Assembly (NCBI GenBank): GCA_964059195.1
Contig: CAXKWD010000006.1
Coordinates: forward strand, 70,139,073-70,203,072
Source of the DNA: Ectobius pallidus
Lineage: Eukaryota > Arthropoda > Insecta > Blattodea > Ectobiidae
Direction: 5' to 3'
Length of the DNA: 64,000 nt
The translations under genes and the position numbers were made by a program. Shown piece after piece: positions 9,569-19,867 of the stretch (position 1 is its first letter; every line of letters starts with the position of its first letter). Below the pieces are notes generated by a model. The model ran no database searches and had not been told where the DNA came from. It worked only from the letters and a program-made list of their open reading frames with translations.

Positions 9569-9569
<1 letters not shown>
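8740..9569. other. Unrecognised A+T-rich sequence
   Basis: No coding similarity or repeat boundary was seen. Overlapping short frames near 9102-9357 lie on opposite strands and look like chance. Confidence 0.4.

Positions 9570-9622
<53 letters not shown>
9570..9622. repeat. (ATT)n microsatellite
   Basis: About 17 uninterrupted ATT units are present. Nothing in the flanks indicates an element end. Confidence 0.95.
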
Positions 9623-9624
<2 letters not shown>

Positions 9625-10818
9625 AATATTATATATTTTTATTATAATGACCATGTAGTATTTTTAGATTATTTACATCCTTAACTTGTTGAATATAATA
9701 CCGTTTATGTAGAAAGCCTGAGGGATTTAAGTATCCAAACAGTATATGTTTGAATTTTCTGAAATTTTGACTGCGCCTGGCATTCATGAAAAATGAGTTC
9801 CATAATCGAATTATGGAAATGTAGAATGAAAGGGGAGTGAGATGTGCGATGGGATGGTATTGATAGTGTTAAATCATGTCGTGTTGATGAGAGGCAAGCG
9901 TATTAAAGGGTCATGATTAAGATGTTATTTTGTGGAAATAAAATAAAACAAATGATTTCGATAAACTTTTTTCATTTCGGTGAATATTACGCGAAATAAG
10001 TCATTCTTTAGATCACTGCATTTTAAATTGAAAATGCTTTTTTCCTTTATTTACACTGATGTTCGAAGAAATACAATCAAATTTATTAAGTATACTATTG
10101 ATAGTTAAAATAAAATTTATTTTCAGTGATGAAAGAAAAAAAAAACATAATTAATTACACAGTGCTTGATGTAGGATTTTTAATTTAATTTTTGGATCAT
10201 AGGCCTAATATTTGTAGTACAGTACTTTAAAGTATTTTGTTTTTAAGCCAAGATCTATTGTTCGTATCACTTTGCCATGTGGAAGCCTCTATTAAGGGAA
10301 ATTCTCGGAAGTTACAGAGACAGTATAAAATGAGAGCATACTACTAAGAGAATAAAAAAAAAATTCAAACTCTTACAATTCGGATTTTAAATAATATTTC
10401 TGTACACATTTCTCAACATTTGCCCTGGAGGATGTGTATTTCGCTCTTCTTCACAGATTTCGTGAAATTCAAGATATTTAGTGACATTTAGTGGATAAAA
10501 TTTGCTTAATGGTGATATTTTAAACATGTATAGAACTAAATATAACTAAAGAGAGCTGTTTTGTAACATTTCGCTCTTATTGTTGTTAACAAAAAAGTTT
10601 CCTAGGATTTGTAAAATTTTGAAGAGAATGAAAATCACGGCGCGTATGGAGCCAAAACCTGTTTATTGCTTCCATAGTAGGAGTGATGTGGTCTTAGGGC
10701 TGCCGCACATTGGGCGTTTTGTGGTAGTGTCAACCACAAACGCCGCCACAAACGCCGCCGCCGGTGGTCGCCACTAGAAGCTTACAGGACCACGAGTGGT
10801 CGCCACTTCTACCCAGAA
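9623..10818. other. Mostly unrecognised sequence with a small G+C-rich block
   Basis: No gene was seen. A G+C-rich block at about 10698-10815 contains two 'ccacaaacgccgcc' copies and two inverted or direct 'gtggtcgccact' copies. It looks like a worn end of a DNA transposon placed just before the next LINE fragment, but termini cannot be assigned. Confidence 0.4.
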
Positions 10819-11830
10819 CGGCTTTCTCTGTAGTTCTGGATTAAAACAATTAAATCCACTCAAACATTTAAAATTAATACTTCATAACTGTGACTGTGAA
10901 GACCTTATGGTTTCTGAATGCCCTTCTCTTAAATTGTCTACAGAATTAAATTTTTTGGGGATTATTACTGATCAGCATTTGAAATGGGATAAACACATTT
11001 CATATAGGCCTATGTAATAAAATACAAAAAGCAACATATATCAAATTGTAAATCTCCTTAACTGTATGGCCACATTTTATTTAGCCCTTGTCGAATCCAT
11101 TACTCAATATGACATTGTTGCATGGGGTAGCATTTCTAGAACTTTTCCTACTCCATTAACTTGGTTATAAGAACGTATAATCAAAATTTACTTTTAAAAG
11201 CGGCTGGACTACCAATTGAACTAATCTATTCAGAGTTTAATGTATTTAACATTAACCAAATTTATAGGTACTCTTTATTAAAATTCTACCATAAAAATAT
11301 GACAAAATTCTAGCTGTTCCACATGAACACTGCACAGGACGAAATAAAACTAGTAATTTAGTAGAACCAAAATGTTTCACTTCTGCTGGTCTGTCACATA
11401 GCTCTATTTTCGGTCCTCGTGTGTATAATTCTAAAATCACATTACATCCAGGTTTAATCTAATATAGTTATGGAGTCTTTCAATCTAAAATTTAAAAAAT
11501 ACACTTTAATTTTCTTATGTTTTAAATATTCTCTTTCTGGTACTGCCATCATATTAATTATAATTATTATTACTTAGACTATATCACTTGAATCATGCCA
11601 TGGTTCTCAGCCTTTTCCATTCTCTTCTATTACCTTTTTTATTATATTTTGTCTACTTCTTATTTTTAAGATAAGTTTAGTTCAACATCACACTTCTACT
11701 ATAAGACATAGGCCTGTATAATTGTAACAATGGAACTGCCCCCGAACACGAGCTCCTGCACTTTCGGTGTTTCAGGACCAACATATGTATTATTTAAATA
11801 TTTATGTAATTATAATTTTGAAATGTGTTA
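10819..11830 (+). pseudogene. Decayed LINE 3' end, same family as the intact ORF2 at 14786-17779
   Basis: Fragments in shifting plus frames read LNFLGIITDQHLKWDKHI, then ALVESITQYDIVAWGS, then EPKCFTSAGLSHSSIFGPRV. Each aligns in order with the C-terminal third of the 14786-17779 ORF2 (KYLGIIIDEHLRWNKHI, ALVESVLQYGILGWGG, EPKCSTSAGLNHSINFGPRL). The 3' untranslated part also matches: 'gaacacgagctcctgcac' is similar to the reverse of 14515-14540. Several frameshifts and stops make it inactive. Confidence 0.8.
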
Positions 11831-12548
11831 AGCAAGACTGTAAATTTTTATTTACATGATGTTTTATTTAGTTAATGAATTTATTGTAAATAATATAGAT
11901 TGAATTATTTTTACTCCATGTTAGTAACAATTAATGTAATATATTAGGCCTATACGAATTGTATAGAGAAATAATGAATATATTAGTGAATTTCGCATTG
12001 TCTAAATGTGCTAATCTCTGGAGGAAACATTGAATATGTAAATAAATAAGTCCACAAAAAAACAAAATAAAGAACATAATCGTTAACAATGTTCATAGCA
12101 GCGTAACAAACTATAAAGACAATAGACCTATAATAAATATATAAAAAAACATGCTGTTTCTGTTTCTTCAATTATTTCATACGAACCAGTAGAAAAATAC
12201 AAATCATTACTTTCAGGCAAAAGAATATAATTTTCACTTGAGAAACTTCGTCCATTCAGATTTTCTGTATTCATTTTAAATTTCACAGATCCATGTATCC
12301 CAGTATCAATTAGTTACTTTATTAGAAAAAAAGAGTGATTTTATTGTAAATTAAATATAATGCCCTCTCTTTTATTAAATTGCTCTCAACACATTACTTC
12401 CAAAAAGCTAATTATCAGTAATGAAGGATAACTTATTAATTTTTTTAATATTTTACGTCTTGAATGTATTATTTTATTTTTCATATTTTATATTTTTTAT
12501 GCCTTGCCCTAGTCATTAGGACACGCAATGTACTAGGAACCCAAGTTC
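11831..12548. other. Unrecognised A+T-rich sequence
   Basis: No coding similarity, terminal repeats or RNA genes were seen between the two LINE fragments. Confidence 0.4.
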
Positions 12549-13244
12549 TTCAGGAGGGAGCTCTATGCCAGTGTAGAACGCCATAGAGACTCAATTGAGT
12601 GTAAAATAAAGGCTGTAAAGTATTACTTGCGGATTCTCCATGGAGATCAATCCCTTATTAGGGCGATGTGTTGCAGAGAACAATTAGCTTGGAGAGACCA
12701 AGTATCATGGGCGGGTAGATTACGTAGGGGATTAGAGGAAATAGGAATGGGATTCATAATTGAGAGGGGGTTTAGGAATAGGCGCAATGCATGGCGGAAA
12801 GTTCAGAAGCGTTTGAGAGATATTGACAAACAAGTGACAATAGCGGAATGCAGGAATAAAGTCACTCTGGAGATCCAAACGTTAACCAAGACAAACTGGG
12901 GAACAGAGACTTACTTGTATGGGGCAAATAAAGAGGAAAGACTTGGTTTAGCCTGGTTCCGTCTAGGAGCTTGGCGGGCAATTAAAATTACGAATGATGA
13001 GGGGGAGAGAATATGCCCGCTTTGTGGGGCAGGAGAAACTTCACACCATATTTTGACAGAGTGTACATTCACGGAAACACTGAGGCAACGGCATCTACCA
13101 GAGTCTTTCACTGCTTCTTGTAGGGGTCAGCTGTTCACATACGATCTGCTGCTTAACACTAGATTTTTGCGGGGTGGGGAAATTATGTTCAAAGTGAGGC
13201 AGCTTAGGATGGAACTGGCCGAGGGAGTGGGACCGAGGGAGTAA
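12549..13244 (+). pseudogene. LINE ORF2 C-terminal fragment with CCHC knuckle (R1/I-type style), 5'-truncated
   Basis: The open plus frame contains FFRRELYASVERHRDSIECK and YYLRILHGDQ, then, counting from 12627, a knuckle C-x2-C-x7-H-x4-C at about residues 130-146 (CPLCGAGETSHHILTEC). This knuckle at the end of ORF2 is typical of R1/I/jockey-group LINEs. The frame ends cleanly at TAA 13242-13244. The endonuclease and RT domains are missing, consistent with 5' truncation during insertion. The 3' UTR seems to continue to about 13547, with a GT-rich run at 13361-13376. Confidence 0.78.
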
Positions 13245-13549
13245 GGGGAGTACTCTGACAGGGTAGACGGCTGTATATAGAATAATATGTAAAATATATT
13301 TGGTTGGTGTGTTTAAGGGTATTGTTGGTGTATGTGCTATTTTTGGAGGGGAATGTGTCTGTGTGTGTGTGTGTGGTGTTTTGTTTGTATATTTACTAGT
13401 TTTAAACTGTTTGTCTGTGTGTTTTTAGTTTTACTTTTAGGGTACATTTTTGCTTGTGCACAGTTAAAGCATGAACAGCCTAAGGGCTCATGCAACGAAT
13501 AATGTAAAAAGATAGTTTTCCTTGTTAACAATAAAAGCACTTCATTCAT

Positions 13550-14117
13550 TAATTCATGTTATAGATGAATCGTATGCAAACGTTATGAGCACGTTGCAAT
13601 TCCATTTTAGGTCACAGTGCGCCGAAATTGTCTCGTGTAAAGTATTGCCTACATGTACTGAGTCACTGCTATTGATAATAAATCACCGACGTATAAATTA
13701 ATGCGCCTTAGGAAGCTCTTACTTTAAAAGTACGTATAAAATTTTCATTGGTCTCAGGATTGTATGGGAGATAAACGTAATATCTAACGGTGCCATAAAC
13801 TGCTTTACAGCTTCCATTCAAAAGACACTGCTCTTCATTAGTGGTTCTCTTCTTGCTACTGCTGCTTCCATAACTCAACACTCCAGGACAATAAACATTT
13901 TAATTCCGTTTACAATAAATTTATCTCCTCAATTATTACCTCACTTTATGCTTAGTTGGATTTCTGGAAATAGACTTCAGTAAAGAGAATGAGGAGCTCT
14001 GTTTCTGTGTCTTCGTGATTGCTATTGGGAAAACAAAACATTACTGGAATATAGATGGTGAACTATTTGGGTAATGTAAGCTTTTTTCGAATGTAGACAA
14101 TATTAGTTTATATATTT
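13550..14117. other. Unrecognised sequence
   Basis: No coding or repeat signature was seen. Confidence 0.4.
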
Positions 14118-14395
14118 AATTATTAACACCTAAATCACGTGGACTACATACCACGATTAGATAGCGTCGCCTGGTAAAAGCGACCTAAGATTCGAGTTCC
14201 TTGGCCCAGAAAACCCCTGTATAGTGAGTTTCGTCCAATTCGAACAATGTTTGACCATATTTAGGCCTATATTGATTATCCCTCTTCCGTGTAGGTTGAA
14301 AATGTCATATGTCTACGGCCTTGACATTCTAAACAAATGAATCGTCCAGGACGGACTTACAAAATCAAGCGATCGCCCGCGAAAATTATTTCAAA
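14118..14395 (+). repeat. Partial copy (5' half) of the ~600-bp repeat family
   Basis: It follows the array units at 21.7-24.9 kb through 'attaacacctaaatcacgtg', 'ccacgattagatagcgtcgc', 'agattcgagttccttggccc', 'tttaggcctatattgattat' and 'caagcgatcgc'. It then breaks off, and the 3' tail of the minus-strand LINE follows. The missing second half suggests truncation, or separation by the LINE insertion. Confidence 0.85.
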
Positions 14396-14785
14396 TAAAT
14401 GGTGCAAAAATATGTTGCACAAACTTTCTCGCATATTTATATTTATTTATATATTTATATTTATTTACCTTATTAGTACAAAACAAATATTCATAACCGA
14501 TGCCCGAATGAGCAAAAGCTCGTGCTCGGGCTCAGCTCAGCACAAAAACAAAAAACAGTGAACACTGGAAATTATAAAACAAAAAATTCAGGGCAAAGCG
14601 ACGTTACAAAACACACACTCACACACATGGCATACACAAATACACTCACAAAACAAGGCAAATAGTAAATAACATAAATCAAAAGCAAAACATATAATTA
14701 AAAATTATGTGTAAGAGAGGAATGACAAGCACGAGTAGCCAAAATGAAAAGCAAAAACTTTGGATATTGTAAAATGAGTCATGCA

Positions 14786-17779
14786 TTAGGTTGAATAAAT
14801 TTTATAAGTTTCTTTCTTGAATCTGTGTAAATTTAGATAATATAGTTCAGGATGAGCTCTTATTAGTGAGTTGTATAATCTTGGGCCGAAATTTATACTG
14901 TGATTTAATCCAGCAGAGGTAGAACATTTGGGTTCATATAGAATAGAATTTTGATTCAGTCTGGTAAGGTAATGATGAGGATTGTTATTTTTGAAAATAT
15001 TTCTATTCTTATGGAAGTAAGTCAGTAATTTGAGTTTGTATATATGTTCAATATTTAAGACATTAAATTCAGAAAATATTAGTTTTGTGGGGTAATCAGC
15101 AGGTTTACTCAGACATATTTTAATAATCCTTTTCTGTAGAATTTCTAAAGGCAAGCGGTTGGATTTAGCCATTCCTCCCCAACCCAATATGCCATATTGT
15201 AATACAGATTCAACTAGAGCTATGTAAATTAAACGCAAGATATGAGGTTGTAAATAAGAACGGAGGATCGAGAATTTATATATTATTTTACGAAGCCTAT
15301 TGCAAACATAAGTAATGTGCTTATTCCATCTTAGATGTTCGTCAATTATAATGCCTAAATATTTGGTTTCAGTTGAATAATTTAAGGAGAGACAATTGCA
15401 GTTATCACGATTACAGTTATTATGAATGGTAATGTTTCTTGTTATCGTATTATTTAATTTTACTAAGTCAAGACCTTGGGTAGTTAAAGAAAAAGGAAGA
15501 ATCGTAGTTTTAGAAGTATTCAGTGAAAGCAAATTTGCATCTAACCATTCCTTAACGATGTTGATACCTCTATTGGAGTTTTGGTAAGTTACGTCCCAGT
15601 CGTTACCGCTAAATATAACTACAGTGTCATCAGCATAAGAATATATATTACCCGAATACCTGCTCAAATCAATATTTAATAAGTCATTAATATATATCAA
15701 AAACAATATAGGACCTAATACAGTACCTTGCGGCACACCAATATCAATATTCAGAATTTCGCTACAGTAATCATGGACTTTTGTTGACTGCGTCCTGTTA
15801 CTCAAATAGGATTTAAAAAATTTTAGTCCAACGCCTTTAATACCAATTTTATCCAGTTTTTCTATAAGTATATCATGGTTGACAGTATCAAAAGCTTTTT
15901 GCAAATCTAAAAATATACCTAAACATTTATTACCGGCATCCAATTCTTGAATTAATTTAGATGTAACACTAATAATAGCATCATCTGTGCTGAGGTTGTT
16001 CCTGAAACCAAACTGATTATTACTTAATATATTGTGTTTATCAAGAAAGGACATTAAACGGGACTTTATACATTTTTCAAATAATTTTGCTAGGCAAGGT
16101 AAAAGAGATATAGGTCTGTAATTACTGAGATTGCATTTATCACCCGATTTGTATACTGGAATCACAATTGCGTGTTTCAATGCGGTGGGAAATATACCTT
16201 GAGACGAGCATAGATTTATTACGTGTGCAAGAGGCTTCGAAATATGTTCTATAATCATCTTTAGAGTGATGTTAGTAATACAATCTAAACCAGGAGATAC
16301 GTTATTTTTAAAATGTTTTACAATTTTTATAATTTCATATTCATTCACAGGAAACAGAAAAAAGGAACTCAGGCAATCATTAGAAAACTTATAGTGATGA
16401 GAATCAAACACTTTATAATTTATTTTTGAAGCAATTTCGTTGCCAATATTTATAAAATGTGCATTAAATTCATTAGCTATATTTTCATTGTTAGAGACTT
16501 TTAACCCATTGCGACTTGTGATTTCCTTAGGCATACTTTTATTTTTACTCATATAAAGCGAGTCTGTAGCCTCATTTAAGGTATCCCAAAATTTTTTAGG
16601 GTTGTTTTTATTGTCAATAATTTTTTTAGTAAAGTGTTGGATTTTCATCTTTCGAATTACACTGGTTAAGGTATTTCTATACCTTCTATAATAGGATAAT
16701 AATTCAAGATTTAGTGGATCCTTTTTAACTAAATTTGCTAAATTATCTCTTGTTCGTATAGATTTAACAATGCTGGTGGTAATCCAAGGTTTAATTTTTT
16801 TATATTTACGGGCTATATTGAGTGAGACATTAGTACTAAATTTAGAAATAAGATGTAATAAAGTATTGTAAAAGTAATCGAAACAATATTCAGCATCTTC
16901 ACAATTGAGTATAGAATCCCAGTTCATTGTTTTTAAATGGGATACTAGATTGTTGTAATTGATAATTTGCTTATAGTTGTGACGGGGTTCAAATGGGTTT
17001 CTCTTTAAGTTTGTAAAAGGCATAGTCAGACTAGCAAATACCATATAGTGGTCAGTAATAGCACAAGTGTAAACACCAGGATTAAAGTTCAAATTACTGG
17101 TAGATTTAAAAAAGATATGGTCAAGACAAGAATCCGTTACAGACGAAGGGCGCGTAACTGCGTGTAAATATTTTATAAACCCAAACTCGTGCATAATATT
17201 CAGATAGTTTTCTCCCACGTTATCTAAATGATTTTCTAAAATTTGAATATTTATGTCCCCAATGATAATATGATATTTTGTATCTTTAGATTCGATTAAA
17301 AATTTCTCCAAATATTTCATGAATTCATTTTTGCAAAGATTTGGTGATCTATAAATAGCAGTTAACCTAATTATAATATCATTTAACGTAAGATTAAAAT
17401 GGATAGAATTGCAATGAGAAATATCAACAGTAATTAGAGAGACAGCAAGATTTTCTCTAAAATATACAACAATTCCGTCACATTTATTAAACTTATTAAT
17501 TTTAACATATTTCCTATAACCGTTAATTTCAAATCCAAGATCATGGTCAAGCCAGGTTTCTGTTAGTATAATAATCTTGAAAGAAAAAGTTTCAAGTAGA
17601 ATACATAATTCCGAGAAGTTTTTATTTATGCTACGAATATTTAAATGAATAATATTTAAATCTGAGGGAGCGGCGTTTATGTGATTGTTACATTCAGCTA
17701 AGTCGTTAAAAAATGTTGTGCATTGTTTATTATTACGGAGATAGTCATCTAATTCATTCAACATTGGATTACCAGCCAT
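14786..17779 (-). CDS. LINE ORF2: apurinic-type endonuclease + reverse transcriptase, 997 aa
   Basis: This is the longest open frame in the window. Residues ~42-250 form an endonuclease: LNIIHLNIRSINKNF (42-56), catalytic Glu in TETW (73-76), GDIN (174-177) and the final TDH (242-244, usually SDH). Residues ~535-830 form the RT: SNYRPISLL (552-560), the FLDLQKAFDTVNH block (623-635), GVPQGTVLGPILFLIYINDL (681-700), and the catalytic YADD (715-718). A conserved YLGIIID segment follows. These enzymes nick target DNA and copy the element's RNA in place. No stop or frameshift interrupts the frame, so this copy could be young or even competent, but its ORF1 is truncated. The start is the first Met after the ORF1 stop, 49 bp downstream. 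Confidence 0.93.
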   Translation of the reverse strand: MAGNPMLNELDDYLRNNKQCTTFFNDLAECNNHINAAPSDLNIIHLNIRSINKNFSELCILLETFSFKIIILTETWLDHDLGFEINGYRKYVKINKFNKCDGIVVYFRENLAVSLITVDISHCNSIHFNLTLNDIIIRLTAIYRSPNLCKNEFMKYLEKFLIESKDTKYHIIIGDINIQILENHLDNVGENYLNIMHEFGFIKYLHAVTRPSSVTDSCLDHIFFKSTSNLNFNPGVYTCAITDHYMVFASLTMPFTNLKRNPFEPRHNYKQIINYNNLVSHLKTMNWDSILNCEDAEYCFDYFYNTLLHLISKFSTNVSLNIARKYKKIKPWITTSIVKSIRTRDNLANLVKKDPLNLELLSYYRRYRNTLTSVIRKMKIQHFTKKIIDNKNNPKKFWDTLNEATDSLYMSKNKSMPKEITSRNGLKVSNNENIANEFNAHFINIGNEIASKINYKVFDSHHYKFSNDCLSSFFLFPVNEYEIIKIVKHFKNNVSPGLDCITNITLKMIIEHISKPLAHVINLCSSQGIFPTALKHAIVIPVYKSGDKCNLSNYRPISLLPCLAKLFEKCIKSRLMSFLDKHNILSNNQFGFRNNLSTDDAIISVTSKLIQELDAGNKCLGIFLDLQKAFDTVNHDILIEKLDKIGIKGVGLKFFKSYLSNRTQSTKVHDYCSEILNIDIGVPQGTVLGPILFLIYINDLLNIDLSRYSGNIYSYADDTVVIFSGNDWDVTYQNSNRGINIVKEWLDANLLSLNTSKTTILPFSLTTQGLDLVKLNNTITRNITIHNNCNRDNCNCLSLNYSTETKYLGIIIDEHLRWNKHITYVCNRLRKIIYKFSILRSYLQPHILRLIYIALVESVLQYGILGWGGMAKSNRLPLEILQKRIIKICLSKPADYPTKLIFSEFNVLNIEHIYKLKLLTYFHKNRNIFKNNNPHHYLTRLNQNSILYEPKCSTSAGLNHSINFGPRLYNSLIRAHPELYYLNLHRFKKETYKIYST

Positions 17780-17828
17780 TTTAATCTATAGGATAGACAG
17801 CCAATACGGAAACCAAAAGGCTAGATAT

Positions 17829-18229
17829 TTACAATTTATTAATATCCTGGAGACATGTGATCTTGTATACAGGGCTCATTTCGTTCTTCCTGGCGAAAAT
17901 CTTTCCGTCCCGAGACCACACGAACTGGTATTCTTTCAACTTGGCTGCATCTCTAGCTTTGTTCAGCAGATCACGCGTAAACATAGTTAATTGTTCACCC
18001 ATTGTAATTCTTCCATTTGTCACTTTATCATCATATCTTTGAACGGAAATCCCAGGACCGGAGGCGTCACTTCTAGCTTCATTCCTGAAACGTTGCAGCC
18101 ATATATCACGACTTTTTCTTTTGAAGAATCTGATGACAATAGGTCGACATTTTCCAGGAGTAGTCGGTAGGCGGTGTGCAACACTGATGTCGTTAAGTAA
18201 TTCGTGTAATATACGTGTTAAAGGCTAGT
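17829..18229 (-). pseudogene. LINE ORF1 C-terminal remnant
   Basis: The minus frame contains SVAHRLPTTPGKCRPIVIRF, RFRNEARSD, then GEQLTMFTRDLLNKARDAAK and QFVWSRDGKIFARKNEMSP, ending at 17829. This is the usual ending of insect LINE ORF1 proteins (RNA-binding, with a 'vNExLtxxxrxLLxxAr...yxFvWxxxGkIfxRk' block). The frame is open back to a stop near 18217, beyond which no ORF1 sequence is seen. The element is therefore 5'-truncated. The 49-bp gap to ORF2 fits a bicistronic LINE. Confidence 0.78.
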
Positions 18230-18347
18230 ACAGAAAAAGGTAAATTAAAGAGACAATTAAATTTTACTTATTACATTTTCATAAAACTGACAAGTATCTA
18301 GAACGGAAAGCATCAGGGTCGATCTTTATGTAAAATGGTTTTACTGT

Positions 18348-18391
18348 GAAATAATAATAATAATAATAACAATAACAACAACAACAACAAC

Positions 18392-18446
<55 letters not shown>
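18348..18446. repeat. (AAT/AAC)n microsatellite
   Basis: A run of AAT with a central block of AAC units. On the minus strand it gives poly-Tyr and poly-Cys frames that are artefacts. Confidence 0.95.
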
Positions 18447-18473
18447 GTCAATGGCAGTAAAACTGCATATTAT

Positions 18474-18476
18474 TAG

Positions 18477-18509
<33 letters not shown>

Positions 18510-18530
18510 CACTACTACTACTACTACTAC
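18474..18530. repeat. (ACT)n microsatellite
   Basis: About 19 ACT units with one ACC variant. A second ACT run lies at 19012-19050, next to a SINE tail. Confidence 0.95.
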
Positions 18531-18540
18531 GGGAAAATTC

Positions 18541-19011
18541 AAATATAAGTCGCACCTTGGGATGAATCAGTCCCACCCAACCCACCCTCACCGATGCAGT
18601 TTCTTTTCTACCACGATCTAGCGAATTTTTCTGTCCTCGTATTATGAAGAAACTCGAAATTGGACGTTGGAGGTATGACGTCACATCGCTAGACGAGAGG
18701 TGACAGGCTGACAAACCTTGCGGGAGATATAATATGCCACATTTTCGAAACCTATAAACAGTGTATCGTACATTATTCGAAAATGCAAGGGCGCTTCGCT
18801 ACGGCTACCGCCTCCGCTTCGCGCACTTAACTATGTGGTTAGTGTTATGCATTATTTAGCTATATATAGAGGTGGATACAAGGCACTTGCGACAATATAC
18901 AAGGACAGTTGGTCATTCTGCTTCGCTCAGAAACAAAATACATCACACAGTCCATGCAAATGTGAATATCGAATGGACGGAGCTTATGTGGCGACTTATA
19001 TTTGAATTTCG
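18541..19011. other. Unrecognised sequence between microsatellites
   Basis: No gene or boundary was seen. A short G+C-rich patch at 18789-18825 ('cgcttcgctacggctaccgc') resembles the heads of GC-headed arthropod repeats. The frames here are short and overlapping. Confidence 0.35.

Positions 19012-19050
<39 letters not shown>
19012..19050. repeat. (ACT)n microsatellite at SINE 3' tail
   Basis: Thirteen ACT units directly precede the 'aaaactaaaactaaact' tail of the minus-strand SINE. They may have grown from that tail. Confidence 0.9.
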
Positions 19051-19347
19051 AAACTAAAACTAAACTCCCTGGAGGGATTTGGCCTACCAACCGACCGCTG
19101 CGTCATCTACCACATGCAGATGGTAGAAGTGGGGGGCATGTGGTCAGCATGCAGACTCCTACGGCCGTTAATGGTGGTTTCCATGACCGGAGCCGCTACT
19201 TCTCTATCAAGTAGCTCCTCAATTTGAATCACGAGGCTGAGTGCACCCCTACCAGACCTCCCTACCTCAGAAAAATCCAAAGGTGTACCGGGGATCGAAC
19301 CCGGGCCGACGGATCTGACGCTAACCACAAGACCGCGCCGGCGGTCC
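19051..19347 (-). mobile_element. tRNA-derived SINE, family A (TTTAG-tailed), minus
   Basis: On the minus strand it begins 'gaccgccggcgcggtcttgt' and 'ggttagcgtc' (A-box-like), then has a strong B box in 'cccgggttcgatccccgg'. The body includes 'ttctgaggtagggaggtctg' and 'gtagatgacgcagcggtcgg', and it ends in 'tttagttttagttttag'. Copies of the same family lie at 40945-41265, 62974-63285 and, older or partial, at 38999-39275 and 39541-39735. It is non-coding and mobilised by LINE enzymes. Confidence 0.9.
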
Positions 19348-19559
19348 TACTGCTACTACTACTACTTAGGTTATATTGCACGCTTTAACTGCATTGTAGG
19401 TCATGTAATATGTTTAGTATGTTTGCGTGAACCATTAGTCTATAGTAACAACTCATTCGCGTCATCTGTTTCTATTGTTTAGTGATGTCTTCTTATGTGA
19501 TATTCAGCTTAAACGATTATAATATCCAGTGACACAGCTGTGATGAGTTATGGAAAATA

Positions 19560-19690
19560 AGCAAGTCCTACAAACCCGGCGTTTGCTTTTGCGAACGAGG
19601 AAACCATGAAAAAGTCAATTTGGGCGGCCACGAGGTTTGATTTGAACTCAGGACCTCTTCCCTGTTAGCCCATAGGCCTACCACCTCACT
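19560..19690 (-). mobile_element. Worn tRNA-derived SINE fragment
   Basis: Read on the minus strand: 'gggctaacagggaagaggtc' and then 'ctgagttcaaatc', a B-box-like block. A 'ggtttcctcgttcgc' segment follows, reminiscent of the SINE body at 1644-1851. No clear tail or target duplication was found. Old and partial. Confidence 0.5.
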
Positions 19691-19867
19691 GTAATTGGTT
19701 TTAGTGTGTTCATTGTGACTGAGCTAAACTGAATGCATTTCACAACAATAAGTACATTAGGCCTATAGTTTTCTTGTTACTAGGGGCAACAAAATGTCAT
19801 TCATATTTCTAATTGACATGTATGTTCTGAAATTCGCATTTAAGTCGTACTTATTTCGTTTTTATCT

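Larger units (their letters stand above)
14430..18229 (-). mobile_element. LINE retrotransposon (CR1/L2/Rex-like group), 5'-truncated, ORF2 intact
   Basis: Reading on the minus strand, the element runs from a truncated ORF1 end (18229-17829) through a short spacer to an intact 997-aa ORF2 (17779-14786). A 3' UTR follows and ends in an A+T-rich microsatellite-like tail at about 14430-14470 (ATAAATA-type units). It is the most complete element in the window, and three decayed relatives lie at 10.8, 28.5 and possibly 7.7 kb. Group placement is inferred from motif style only. Confidence 0.85.

Noticed and set aside
10698..10815. hAT-like end in the GC-rich block before the LINE fragment
   Set aside because: A partner terminus and target duplication could not be found.
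18279..18714. Frames with long poly-Tyr, poly-Val, poly-Cys or poly-Ser runs
   Set aside because: They come from trinucleotide microsatellites and have no flanking coding similarity.
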